Shown here: piece by piece, positions 15,700-22,363 of the stretch
How the letters are laid out: the number at the start of each line of letters is the position of its first letter
How positions within the stretch are numbered: the first letter of the stretch is position 1
Source: JAGOEX01 sp964630905
GTDB lineage: Bacteria; UBP6; UBA1177
DNA length: 30,012 nt
NCBI GenBank assembly: GCA_964630905.1
Contig: CAZVWR010000038.1
Coordinates: 1-30,012, forward strand
Direction: 5' to 3'
Notes under the pieces: generated by a model
Databases searched by the model: none
Told to the model about the DNA's origin: nothing
Seen by the model: the letters and a program-made list of their open reading frames with translations, nothing else
Program-made: the position numbers and the translations under genes

Positions 15700-16779
15700 C
15701 TATTTCTCTTCAGCGATCCTTGCCCAGATCCACCATGCGGCATAAGCTTTTCTGTTGCAGGTGAGCTCCTGATCTTCATCGGTGTGGGCACAGCTGTTCT
15801 CAAAAAATTCGCCGGGGTGTGATGTCTGCCACGCTTTATAGAATTCTGTACTGTCTGAAACTCCGTTGTCATTTGCGTTGGGATAATATGTCCCTTCCAT
15901 TCCGTGAGTTTCTATGTCCCAGTAATCAATGAGAAATCTGTTGTTCTTTTCACAGTGGGCACGGATGAGTTTGTGTGCCTGATATGCACTGTTTGCGGTC
16001 TCACTTTCACCATCACCGTTGGGGTGTCCTGTCATAAAAACGAAAGTGATATTTGGATAATCAGTTATCAGTTTTTCCATGTCATCAATGTATTTCTGAT
16101 GGTTGTGTCCGTCAGGGTTGCACCATGACCACATCAGGACATTGATGTCGCTGTTGCCTGCTTCAGCAAGAAATGCAACAGTTTCATTATACCACTGTGA
16201 ATAACCGTTACCTTCAACAACTTCCTTTACGCTAAGGTCATTTCCCCCTTCATATTCATCATAAATATCAAGTTTGCCCGCAACAGGAGTTCCGTCTGTC
16301 GTAAAATCATAAAGAGTGTCGTCACCTGTCTTATAATTTTTCAAACCACTCATTCCATCAATGATCCTGCTTCCGTGAGAAGAATGGAAATATGCAATGT
16401 GCAACTTGTTCTTCGCTGAATTTATTGCAGATTCAGGAATATCCCGGAAAACATCTTCGGTCGCTTTTTCATAACCGGCGACATATTCTTTTTCAGCAGA
16501 TGTGTCATCATCCGGAATTCCGCTCTCGTCATTCACTCCGTTTTCATCAACTGACGGATCATCGGGCTGACCATTATCATCAGTCGTTCCGTTCTGATCA
16601 GGAGTCACATTGTTGTCGTTTACTCCGCTGTTATCAACGGTTTCTTCGTCATCGGCAATTTCTTCATTATCAATCGGCTGATAAAGATCTGCATCTTCAT
16701 TTGTTTTTGTTGAACTTTTTCCGCAACCGGGACTCAGCACAAAAAGTGCCACAATAACCATAAATAATACTTTTTTCAT
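15700..16779 (-). CDS. Lipoprotein with acidic linker and SGNH-hydrolase-like domain, 359 aa
   Basis: The lipobox Leu-Ser-Pro-Gly-Cys (Cys19) is followed by a 65-residue Asp/Asn/Gly/Pro linker (28-93). The folded domain has a strand plus His131-Ser-Ser-His-Gly-Ser136 near its start, then Met-Trp-Ser-Trp-Cys, Phe-Met-Thr-Gly-His-Pro and a C-terminal cysteine/His region. I associate this pattern with an uncharacterised SGNH/GDSL-like family common in surface proteins of delta-proteobacteria and planctomycetes. Hydrolase activity is not demonstrated, and the nucleophile is uncertain. The ATG at 16779 has GGGAGGG six bases upstream; an ATG further up would add 22 residues before the signal. It precedes the large lipoprotein gene on the same strand. 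Confidence 0.8.
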   Translation of the reverse strand: MKKVLFMVIVALFVLSPGCGKSSTKTNEDADLYQPIDNEEIADDEETVDNSGVNDNNVTPDQNGTTDDNGQPDDPSVDENGVNDESGIPDDDTSAEKEYVAGYEKATEDVFRDIPESAINSAKNKLHIAYFHSSHGSRIIDGMSGLKNYKTGDDTLYDFTTDGTPVAGKLDIYDEYEGGNDLSVKEVVEGNGYSQWYNETVAFLAEAGNSDINVLMWSWCNPDGHNHQKYIDDMEKLITDYPNITFVFMTGHPNGDGESETANSAYQAHKLIRAHCEKNNRFLIDYWDIETHGMEGTYYPNANDNGVSDSTEFYKAWQTSHPGEFFENSCAHTDEDQELTCNRKAYAAWWIWARIAEEK

Positions 16780-16817
16780 CTGCAACCCTCCCTGAAATTT
16801 TAAAGAAAATCTGCTTA

Positions 16818-16845
16818 ATGATAACCCCGACTCAAAATTATTCAA
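16818..16845 (-). promoter_or_regulatory. Probable promoter for the SGNH-like lipoprotein
   Basis: On the minus strand TTGAAT (16845-16840), a 16-base spacer and TATCAT (16823-16818; 5 of 6) lie about 40 bases before the ATG at 16779. It is divergent from the glycosylase promoter. Confidence 0.42.
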
Positions 16846-16859
16846 TATTTATCAGGTTC

Positions 16860-16868
16860 TGCTATAAT
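16860..16868 (+). promoter_or_regulatory. Extended -10 promoter for the pyrimidine-dimer glycosylase
   Basis: TGC-TATAAT is a perfect -10 with the TGn extension and lies 26 bases before the ATG at 16895. The -35 region is poor, as is usual for extended -10 promoters. Confidence 0.6.
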
Positions 16869-16894
16869 TATCCGTTTTTTTAAAAGAGGAATTC

Positions 16895-17320
16895 ATGCGG
16901 ATTTGGTCGATTCATCCAAAATATCTTGATAATATCGGGCTTGTTGCTCTCTGGCGGGAAACGCTTTTAGCAAAGCATGTACTTTCAGGAAAAACAAAGG
17001 GTTACAAAAATCATCCGCAACTTATAAGATTTAAGAATGAGTCTGCTCCGCTTGAACGGTTAGATCAGTATTTATCTGTTATCTTTAATGAATCGGTTAT
17101 CCGCGGATATAACTTCGATCGCTCCAAGATCGGGAAATTCACTCCTGCACAGATGACTGTGACACAAGGTCAGATCGAGTACGAAACGGCACATCTGCTC
17201 AAAAAACTCAAAATCAGAAACAAAGAAAAGTATGAAGAAATCAGAAAGATCAAATTGCTTGAACCCAATCCACTCTTTAAAATCATTGAAGGAATTGTGG
17301 AAAACTGGGAAAAAGTTTGA
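16895..17320 (+). CDS. Pyrimidine-dimer DNA glycosylase (T4 endonuclease V-like), 141 aa
   Basis: The sequence begins Met-Arg-Ile-Trp-Ser-Ile-His-Pro-Lys-Tyr-Leu-Asp and continues with Leu-Val-Ala-Leu-Trp-Arg-Glu, Thr-Lys-Gly-Tyr-x-Asn-His-Pro-Gln-Leu and Arg-Gly-Tyr-Asn-Phe-Asp, the conserved blocks of the Pyr_excise family. Arg21-Glu22 correspond to the Arg-Glu pair of T4 endonuclease V, whose Glu is catalytic. The enzyme would cut the glycosidic bond at UV-induced dimers and start base excision repair. Length is normal for the family. AGAGGA precedes the ATG. It is monocistronic or followed by the small barrel gene 41 bases downstream. The family call is strong; activity is inferred from homology. 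Confidence 0.88.
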   Translation: MRIWSIHPKYLDNIGLVALWRETLLAKHVLSGKTKGYKNHPQLIRFKNESAPLERLDQYLSVIFNESVIRGYNFDRSKIGKFTPAQMTVTQGQIEYETAHLLKKLKIRNKEKYEEIRKIKLLEPNPLFKIIEGIVENWEKV

Positions 17321-17361
17321 AATGATGTAAAATCACTTTGAAATTATGGCTGAGGTGATGT

Positions 17362-17955
17362 ATGAAAATAAAAATGAATCTAACTAAAATTTCTGCAATT
17401 ATAATAATTTTTTTCACTTTAACGGTTTTTTCAAAAGAAACAGTTTCGCAGATTGATCGCTCCAAAGACTGGAATATTTCAATTAATTTACAGTATTACG
17501 GAACGCTTTCAATGGGCACTGTATTTTTTGGCAACTTCAAATATTTGCATTATCACATGGGGTACGCTCATACAATACTGCCTGATAAAGATATGAATTT
17601 CCATACATTCGGCGGTGGAATCGGCGGACAGTACGATATGATTAAAAACGAAAGATTTGATTCAATAATTTTTGCAGGGGCATCCCTGATGTTCATGAGC
17701 GGAAATATGTATCAGATGACTTATGACGGGGGATCTCATTGCGATTTTATACTGATAGGTCCCACAATAGGTTATGAATTTTCGGTCGGCAGACGAAATC
17801 TTAAGTTTAACACCGGAATTTCACTGGATGTACAGTTTTGTGTTTATTCAAGGGAAGATGATGAATACGGAAAGCCGATTTATGATGAAGAACTCGGGTT
17901 TTTTTTCTGGTTCACTTCCCCGAGTCTTAGAATTTATGCAGGAATAAAATTCTGA
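17362..17955 (+). CDS. Predicted small outer-membrane beta-barrel protein, 197 aa
   Basis: The protein was not recognised as a named family. A signal peptide (about 1-25) precedes Gly- and aromatic-rich alternating strands, including a Gly-Gly-Gly-Ile-Gly-Gly segment. The chain ends in Tyr-Ala-Gly-Ile-Lys-Phe; a terminal Phe after an alternating strand is the usual signal for outer-membrane assembly. GAGG lies six bases before the ATG. It follows the DNA repair gene by 41 bases, which does not suggest a shared function. Confidence 0.68.
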   Translation: MKIKMNLTKISAIIIIFFTLTVFSKETVSQIDRSKDWNISINLQYYGTLSMGTVFFGNFKYLHYHMGYAHTILPDKDMNFHTFGGGIGGQYDMIKNERFDSIIFAGASLMFMSGNMYQMTYDGGSHCDFILIGPTIGYEFSVGRRNLKFNTGISLDVQFCVYSREDDEYGKPIYDEELGFFFWFTSPSLRIYAGIKF

Positions 17956-18009
17956 TTCCTGACAAATCCAACATCCAATGTTATAATTGTCAACCCACTG
18001 AATTTATTG

Positions 18010-20241
18010 CTAATTTATTGAATGTTTGAACACAAAAGGATAATTCACGATAACAATTCCGCCGCCTTTGGGAGCAGGAAATTGGATCTTCTTGATCTGA
18101 TCAGCCACGCAGGTTTCAACATTTTTATTGTTCATTGTTGAGCTGTATATTTTTGCTACTGGTACGCTACCATCTTCATCAATTATAAAATTTATTGCGA
18201 TTCTTCCATTTAATGAACTGTTTTTTGTGAGTTCTTTTTCGTAACACCACCTGATTTTAGATAGATTCTTTTTTACTGAAGCATCAATATCAGATCTGTC
18301 AACTTCACCATGTTTTATATTGTTATCTTCGGGAATTGTTTCGATTCCATTTACCATTCGTAATCTGTTTTTTTTCTTTTCATCCTTACTTAAGATCAAA
18401 AATCCTATCTCCTCAGAGCTTTTCATTTCGTTTTTGTAAAAATCAAAAGCCGATATAAATTCAAGAGAGGACAAAAATGGAACATAAAAATCACAGATCT
18501 CCTTTTCTTTTAAATCTTTTTCTTTTCCGCAACTGACTTTTTCGACCTTGCCATCTTTTGATATTAACAATGTGAAGTAGATATTTTTTTCATTGGCTTC
18601 TATTACAAAGTCATTTTGAGGAATTGAATAATTTTCTATAATTTGAGAATAGTCTCTGTTGGGAAATCCGGCTTCTTTAAGTTTTACAAAAGACTTTTCT
18701 ATGATCTCTTTTCCAGAATCACCACTTTTTAATCCATTTTTTACGGCTTCTTTATAATCGCCTTTGTTGTAATTTATCAGTGAAATATTGTGCCAGGCAT
18801 CGTAATAGAACTTGTTAATGTCTGTCGCTTTCTTCAGATAAATCAGCGCCTTATCTTCATCTTTAAACTGGATGTATGAGATTGCGGTGTCGTATGCTTC
18901 ATTCGCATTTTTCAGATTTTCTTCAAGAGTTTTTTTGTTATATATTAAATGATCAAATGAGGATATTTGTTTCCATTCTCCTTGTTTGTCATTGATTGTT
19001 GTTTCACCCATAATCATTGAACTGACGGTTTCTTTTTTTTCAAAATCGTAGGCGGGAATAAATTCAAACTTCTTCACAAAGGGATCAAAATATTCACAAA
19101 GTTCTTTGTTTTCTTCATTTTTGCAACTAACTTGCTCAACAATTCCATCTTTTGATATGTATAAAGAGAATTTGATTTTTTGACTGATTGCTGAAGATGG
19201 AATACCGGGAACAGAAAACACCGGATCGCTTTTCAGCTGAGCAAAACTTTTGTAAAGAAACCCTGTTTCCTTTAGTTTTTTATAAGCATTTTCTCTAATA
19301 TATTCAGCACCATATGCTTTAAAAGATGCACTTACAGCTTCAATAAAATTTCCATTTTCATATTCTATTGAAGCAATATGATACCAAGCATCCATAAAAT
19401 AAGGTGACTCTTGCGGAACTTTCTTGAAAAATTTCAGTGCTTTGTTTTTGTCTTTAAGTCTAAGATAATGATTTGCAGCGTTATAGGGAGTGTTAGCATT
19501 ATTTATAAAAACAAAAGGATAATTCACGATAACAATTCCGCCGCCTTTGGGAGCAGGAAATTGCAATTTCTTTGTTACGTCCACAAGACATTTTTCAACG
19601 ATTTCATTGTTCATGGTTGATCTATTTATTTGTGCTGACAATACGCTTCCTTTTCCCGAAATAACAATGCCCACAATAATTTTTCCTTCAATATCAGGAG
19701 ATTGCAACAATGCTGTTCGGTAGCAATTTTCATAGTCTTTTGAGTATTTATCAATGTTCTCACCTATGATATTCCTTTTTAACGATCCCATAATAACAGC
19801 CTTGTATTTAGAAGGAATTTCAACACCTTTTTCATTAAGTTTTTTCAGCGAGTTTTCTATGATATTTTTTGCATCAGGACCAGCGTCCAGTCCGGCACCG
19901 AGCGCAGAAAAATAATCTCCTTTATTGAAATAAATGATAGCTAAATTATACCACGCGTCGTCATTGTAAGGATTAAACTCAACAGTTTTCTTCAGATAAA
20001 TCAGCGCCTTATCATCATCTTTGAGCTGGATATATGAGATTGCGATATTATATGCAGCATTTGCGTTTTCCGGATCTTTTTCGAGCACTTTTTCAAAAAT
20101 AGCAATCGCCTCTGTGTATTTCTGACTGTTGAACAGTACTGCGCCGTCATACATTTGTTCTTTTACCGTCGCCTTCTGCGTACTTGAGCACGAAAACACC
20201 AATACAATCAAGGCAAACATCAGAATCAGATTCTTTTTCAT
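18010..20241 (-). CDS. Modular TPR/AgmX-PglI-type lipoprotein, 743 aa
   Basis: The lipobox Val-Phe-Ser-Cys has its Cys at residue 18. TPR repeats occupy about 25-125. A first AgmX/PglI C-terminal-like domain follows at about 152-246, with Cys173, Cys218 and a Gly-Gly-Gly-Ile-Val-Ile-Val-Asn-Tyr-Pro-Phe finish. Two further TPR segments are each followed by an uncharacterised strand-rich domain with the core Ile-Ser-Lys-Asp-Gly. A second AgmX-type domain closes the protein (about 640-743). AgmX/PglI domains resemble TonB C-termini and occur in myxobacterial gliding or energy-coupling proteins. The ATG is 3 bases after the stop of the paralogous gene upstream, with GAGGA inside that gene's end, so the pair is one operon. 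The exact role is unknown; an envelope force-transfer or scaffold role is inferred. Confidence 0.82.
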   Translation of the reverse strand: MKKNLILMFALIVLVFSCSSTQKATVKEQMYDGAVLFNSQKYTEAIAIFEKVLEKDPENANAAYNIAISYIQLKDDDKALIYLKKTVEFNPYNDDAWYNLAIIYFNKGDYFSALGAGLDAGPDAKNIIENSLKKLNEKGVEIPSKYKAVIMGSLKRNIIGENIDKYSKDYENCYRTALLQSPDIEGKIIVGIVISGKGSVLSAQINRSTMNNEIVEKCLVDVTKKLQFPAPKGGGIVIVNYPFVFINNANTPYNAANHYLRLKDKNKALKFFKKVPQESPYFMDAWYHIASIEYENGNFIEAVSASFKAYGAEYIRENAYKKLKETGFLYKSFAQLKSDPVFSVPGIPSSAISQKIKFSLYISKDGIVEQVSCKNEENKELCEYFDPFVKKFEFIPAYDFEKKETVSSMIMGETTINDKQGEWKQISSFDHLIYNKKTLEENLKNANEAYDTAISYIQFKDEDKALIYLKKATDINKFYYDAWHNISLINYNKGDYKEAVKNGLKSGDSGKEIIEKSFVKLKEAGFPNRDYSQIIENYSIPQNDFVIEANEKNIYFTLLISKDGKVEKVSCGKEKDLKEKEICDFYVPFLSSLEFISAFDFYKNEMKSSEEIGFLILSKDEKKKNRLRMVNGIETIPEDNNIKHGEVDRSDIDASVKKNLSKIRWCYEKELTKNSSLNGRIAINFIIDEDGSVPVAKIYSSTMNNKNVETCVADQIKKIQFPAPKGGGIVIVNYPFVFKHSIN
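18032..18084. repeat. Exact 53-base direct repeat, copy 1 (in the second AgmX domain)
   Basis: These 53 bases are identical to 19511-19563 by direct comparison. Both copies encode the end of an AgmX-type domain (Gln/Leu-Phe-Pro-Ala-Pro-Lys-Gly-Gly-Gly onward). Identity at third codon positions shows a recent duplication or gene conversion. Confidence 0.9.
19511..19563. repeat. Exact 53-base direct repeat, copy 2 (in the first AgmX domain)
   Basis: This is the partner of 18032-18084, about 1.48 kb away in the same gene and orientation. Recombination between the copies would delete the two middle modules in frame and leave a single-AgmX protein. Confidence 0.9.
20011..20091. repeat. 81-base near-identical TPR-coding repeat shared with the paralogous gene
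   Basis: This stretch differs from 21169-21249 at only three of 81 positions (hand alignment). It encodes the TPR segment with Ala-Tyr-Asn-Ile-Ala-Ile-Ser-Tyr-Ile-Gln-Leu-Lys. It links the two lipoprotein genes as recent duplicates. Confidence 0.85.
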
Positions 20242-20244
20242 TTT

Positions 20245-21384
20245 TTATTCCTCAGAATGTTTGAACACAAAATGATAATTCACGATAATAACTCCGTCGC
20301 CTCCTGGAGCTGGAAACCGTACCTTCTTAATTTGATCTTTCACGCAGACTTCAACATTTTTATCATGAATTGATGTTTTGCTAACTTTTGCCACAGGGAC
20401 GGTACCGTCATTGTCAATTATAAAAATTATTTCGATTTTTCCGTACAGATTATAATTTTTCAAGAGTTCTTCTTCATAACACGACTTTATTTCTGACATG
20501 TTTTTGTTAATAGATACATCAATGACAGATTTGCTCAGTATGTTGAGAATCTCGGGTTTTTTAGATGTCGCTGTTTTGGTTGAAGTATTAGAAACAGATT
20601 TATCAAGTGTGTTGGATTTTTCGGCTGTTTTTAAATGTGTGTTTTTGTATTCATCTAATATGCAAAGATTGGCGCCAAGATCTTTCTCTTTATTTAATGT
20701 AATAAATCCTATCTCCTCTGAACTTTTCATTTCATTTTTGTAAAAATCATAAGCTGGGATAAATTCAAGTGATAATAGAAAAGGCAAGTAAAACTCACAG
20801 ACTTTTTTCTCGATCGGATCGTCATCTGTTTTTTCATTATGTCCGCAACTCACTTTATTAACTTTTCCATTTTTTGACACAGACAATGTGAAATAAATCT
20901 TCTTGCTATCGGTGTCAATAACGAAATCTCCAAGAGGTAAAACATCTTTTTCTATTAGCTGTGCGTAATCTCTGTTTGGAAATCCGGTTTCTTTAAGTTT
21001 TAAAAAATATTTATAAATTATTTTCCGTCCTTCTTGTCCTGCAGTCAGTGAAGCCATTACGGCTTTTTTATATTCTCCTTTATTGAATTCTAGGATTGCC
21101 ATATTGTACCAGGCATCATAATAGAACTTATTAATGTCTGTCGCTTTATTTAAATAAATCAACGCATTATCATCATCTTTGAGCTGGATATATGAGATTG
21201 CGATGTTATATGCAGCATTTGCGTTTTTCGGATCTTTTTCGATCACTTTCTCAAAAACTTTTATCGCTTCGGCATACTTCTGCTCATTGAAAAGTTTTGC
21301 CCCTTCTTTTACTGTCGGTGGAGTCGTTGAACACGAAAACGCCATTAAAATCAATGCAAACACAAAAATCACATTCTTTTTCAT
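20245..21384 (-). CDS. TPR/AgmX-PglI-type lipoprotein, single-module paralogue, 379 aa
   Basis: The lipobox Ala-Phe-Ser-Cys (Cys18) is followed by TPR repeats (about 25-125), the uncharacterised Ile/Val-Ser-Lys-Asn-Gly domain (about 150-240), a low-complexity Ser/Thr/Lys linker and one AgmX/PglI-type C-terminal domain (about 285-379). It has the same module order as the last half of the 743-residue neighbour, with long near-identical DNA. The ATG at 21384 has AAGGAG seven bases upstream; a longer reading from 21522 would run into the regulator gene and bury the signal peptide. It lies 52 bases after the winged-helix regulator, and two palindromic operator-like sites sit in and at the edge of that spacer, so it is a likely target of that regulator. 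Confidence 0.83.
   Translation of the reverse strand: MKKNVIFVFALILMAFSCSTTPPTVKEGAKLFNEQKYAEAIKVFEKVIEKDPKNANAAYNIAISYIQLKDDDNALIYLNKATDINKFYYDAWYNMAILEFNKGEYKKAVMASLTAGQEGRKIIYKYFLKLKETGFPNRDYAQLIEKDVLPLGDFVIDTDSKKIYFTLSVSKNGKVNKVSCGHNEKTDDDPIEKKVCEFYLPFLLSLEFIPAYDFYKNEMKSSEEIGFITLNKEKDLGANLCILDEYKNTHLKTAEKSNTLDKSVSNTSTKTATSKKPEILNILSKSVIDVSINKNMSEIKSCYEEELLKNYNLYGKIEIIFIIDNDGTVPVAKVSKTSIHDKNVEVCVKDQIKKVRFPAPGGDGVIIVNYHFVFKHSEE
21169..21249. repeat. 81-base near-identical TPR-coding repeat, partner copy
   Basis: This is the copy of 20011-20091 inside the upstream paralogue, 78 of 81 positions identical by eye. The two copies are in the same orientation 1.16 kb apart. Confidence 0.85.
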
Positions 21385-21406
21385 TCTCAATCTCCTTAAA
21401 ACCATA

Positions 21407-21425
21407 TGACCGCAAAGATAGGTCA
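21407..21425. promoter_or_regulatory. Operator-like palindrome A
   Basis: TGACC, nine bases, GGTCA: a perfect 5+5 inverted repeat, 22 bases before the ATG of the 379-residue lipoprotein. On the minus strand it reads TGACCTAT, the same half-site extension as sites B and C. Confidence 0.65.
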
Positions 21426-21427
21426 AT

Positions 21428-21446
21428 TGACATACTTTATAGGTCA
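21428..21446. promoter_or_regulatory. Operator-like palindrome B
   Basis: TGACA, nine bases, GGTCA: the same inverted repeat with one mismatch. It lies two bases from site A and overlaps the stop codon of the regulator. The two centres are 21 bases apart, about two helical turns, which would suit cooperative dimers. Confidence 0.6.
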
Positions 21447-21772
21447 TGCGGTTTGTCACTTTTTCTGGGTCTTGTTCTTTCACTGTAATACATCTGTTTT
21501 TCTTCAGCAACGGTGTATTCAAAAGCTTTTGAAAGAAGACTCTGAAGCTCTTTAAGAAAAGGATACCGGGGATTCCATGTGTATAATTTTGTTCGACCTT
21601 TCATTCTGCTGACAAGAATTCCCGCATCCTCAAATTTTGCGAGCTGTTTGTTCACAGGATCAAATGCAACATTAAAAAGCCGGTTGATCTGACGGGCATA
21701 TCCTTCACCATAAACAAACATGAACATCAGTATTTTCTCAGCAGTATATCCGCCAAAAAGTTTAGCAAGCAT
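21437..21772 (-). CDS. Small winged-helix transcriptional regulator (ArsR-like), 111 aa
   Basis: A compact winged helix-turn-helix fills the protein. Gly-Tyr-Thr-Ala-Glu-Lys-Ile-Leu begins helix 1, Gly-Tyr-Ala-Arg-Gln-Ile is the turn region, Asp-Pro-Val-Asn-Lys-Gln-Leu-Ala-Lys-Phe-Glu is the recognition helix, and Arg-Met-Lys-Gly-Arg-Thr-Lys-Leu-Tyr forms the wing. There are no cysteines or obvious metal or ligand domain, so the signal is not evident. The ATG at 21772 has GGAGG five bases upstream; a TTG four codons earlier does not fit that site. Three identical-type palindromes at its own promoter and before the next gene suggest autoregulation and control of the two lipoproteins downstream. 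The target assignment is inferred. Confidence 0.85.
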   Translation of the reverse strand: MLAKLFGGYTAEKILMFMFVYGEGYARQINRLFNVAFDPVNKQLAKFEDAGILVSRMKGRTKLYTWNPRYPFLKELQSLLSKAFEYTVAEEKQMYYSERTRPRKSDKPHDL

Positions 21773-21795
21773 TATGACCTCCAATATAGTTCACA

Positions 21796-21814
21796 TGACC
21801 TATTTTAAAGATCA
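21796..21814. promoter_or_regulatory. Operator-like palindrome C over the regulator promoter
   Basis: TGACC, nine bases, GATCA: the same palindrome as sites A and B with one mismatch and the same nine-base spacing. It encloses the putative -10 box of the regulator, so binding would block transcription. Confidence 0.62.
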
Positions 21815-21829
21815 TGCGGATTTTGTCAA
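21802..21829 (-). promoter_or_regulatory. Probable promoter of the winged-helix regulator operon
   Basis: On the minus strand a perfect TTGACA (21829-21824) is followed after 16 bases by TAAAAT (21807-21802; 5 of 6). The start of transcription would be near 21795, about 23 bases before the ATG. The -10 lies inside palindrome C. Confidence 0.6.
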
Positions 21830-21871
21830 ATTAATCTGTTTTTAAATTGTTTTTTTCTAATACCAATATAT

Positions 21872-21900
21872 TTGACAAAGCAACATCTAAAGAGTAGATA
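21872..21900 (+). promoter_or_regulatory. Possible promoter of the Rnf operon
   Basis: A perfect TTGACA (21872-21877) is followed after 17 bases by TAGATA (21895-21900), a weak -10. Transcription would begin near 21907, which fits translation from the ATG at 21927 rather than the GTG at 21906. Confidence 0.42.
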
Positions 21901-21926
21901 GAGGTGTGTTTTTTGCAGGCGGTAAA

Positions 21927-22355
21927 ATGGCACAGTCTAAGATCAGTCACAGCGGTATCGTAACAAGTGTGGACGGAAAAACTGCATTTGTAAAGATCGA
22001 GGTCAAAAGCGCCTGTTCAGCATGCCACGCAAAAGGGATCTGTTCGGCGGCGGATATGGCTGAAAAGATAATAGAGACTGTTTCCGATGAGCAGTTACAA
22101 ACAGGCGACAGCGTTATTGTCGAAATGGATGAGAAGCTCGGTTTCAAAGCGGTTTTTTTCACATTTGTCATCCCTTTCATCCTTCTTGTGACAGCTCTTT
22201 TTGCCGCATGGAACATTACGGGTTCAGAAACTGTTGCGGCAGTTGCTTCAATTACGGTGCTTGTTCCTTATTATTTCGGGTTAGTTCTGTTTAAGACATA
22301 TTTTAAAAAGAATTTTGTATTTACCTGTAGAAAGATTAGTAATATCAGCCAGTGA
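21927..22355 (+). CDS. RseC/MucC-like (SoxR-reducing system) membrane protein, 142 aa
   Basis: RseC-family proteins are small inner-membrane proteins with an N-terminal cysteine cluster. Here the cluster is Cys-Ser-Ala-Cys-x5-Cys at about residues 31-39, followed by two transmembrane helices (about 76-95 and 102-120). In several phyla this gene heads rnf operons, as here, and in E. coli RseC works with Rnf to keep SoxR reduced. No soxR or rpoE gene is visible in this window, so the regulatory role cannot be assumed. The ATG at 21927 is preceded by AGG-CGG; the in-frame GTG at 21906 is too close to the only other ribosome-like site and to the predicted transcript start. rnfB follows after 8 bases. 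Confidence 0.82.
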   Translation: MAQSKISHSGIVTSVDGKTAFVKIEVKSACSACHAKGICSAADMAEKIIETVSDEQLQTGDSVIVEMDEKLGFKAVFFTFVIPFILLVTALFAAWNITGSETVAAVASITVLVPYYFGLVLFKTYFKKNFVFTCRKISNISQ

Positions 22356-22363
22356 GGTGAATT

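Noticed and set aside
17956..18009. Terminator between the convergent barrel and TPR/AgmX genes
   Set aside because: Only a five-base stem (AACAT/ATGTT) without a following T run is visible, which is too weak.
18010..21384. Calling the AgmX/PglI-type proteins TonB or gliding-motility proteins
   Set aside because: The domain resembles TonB C-termini, but there is no ExbB/ExbD or gliding gene nearby, and lipid anchoring differs from TonB.
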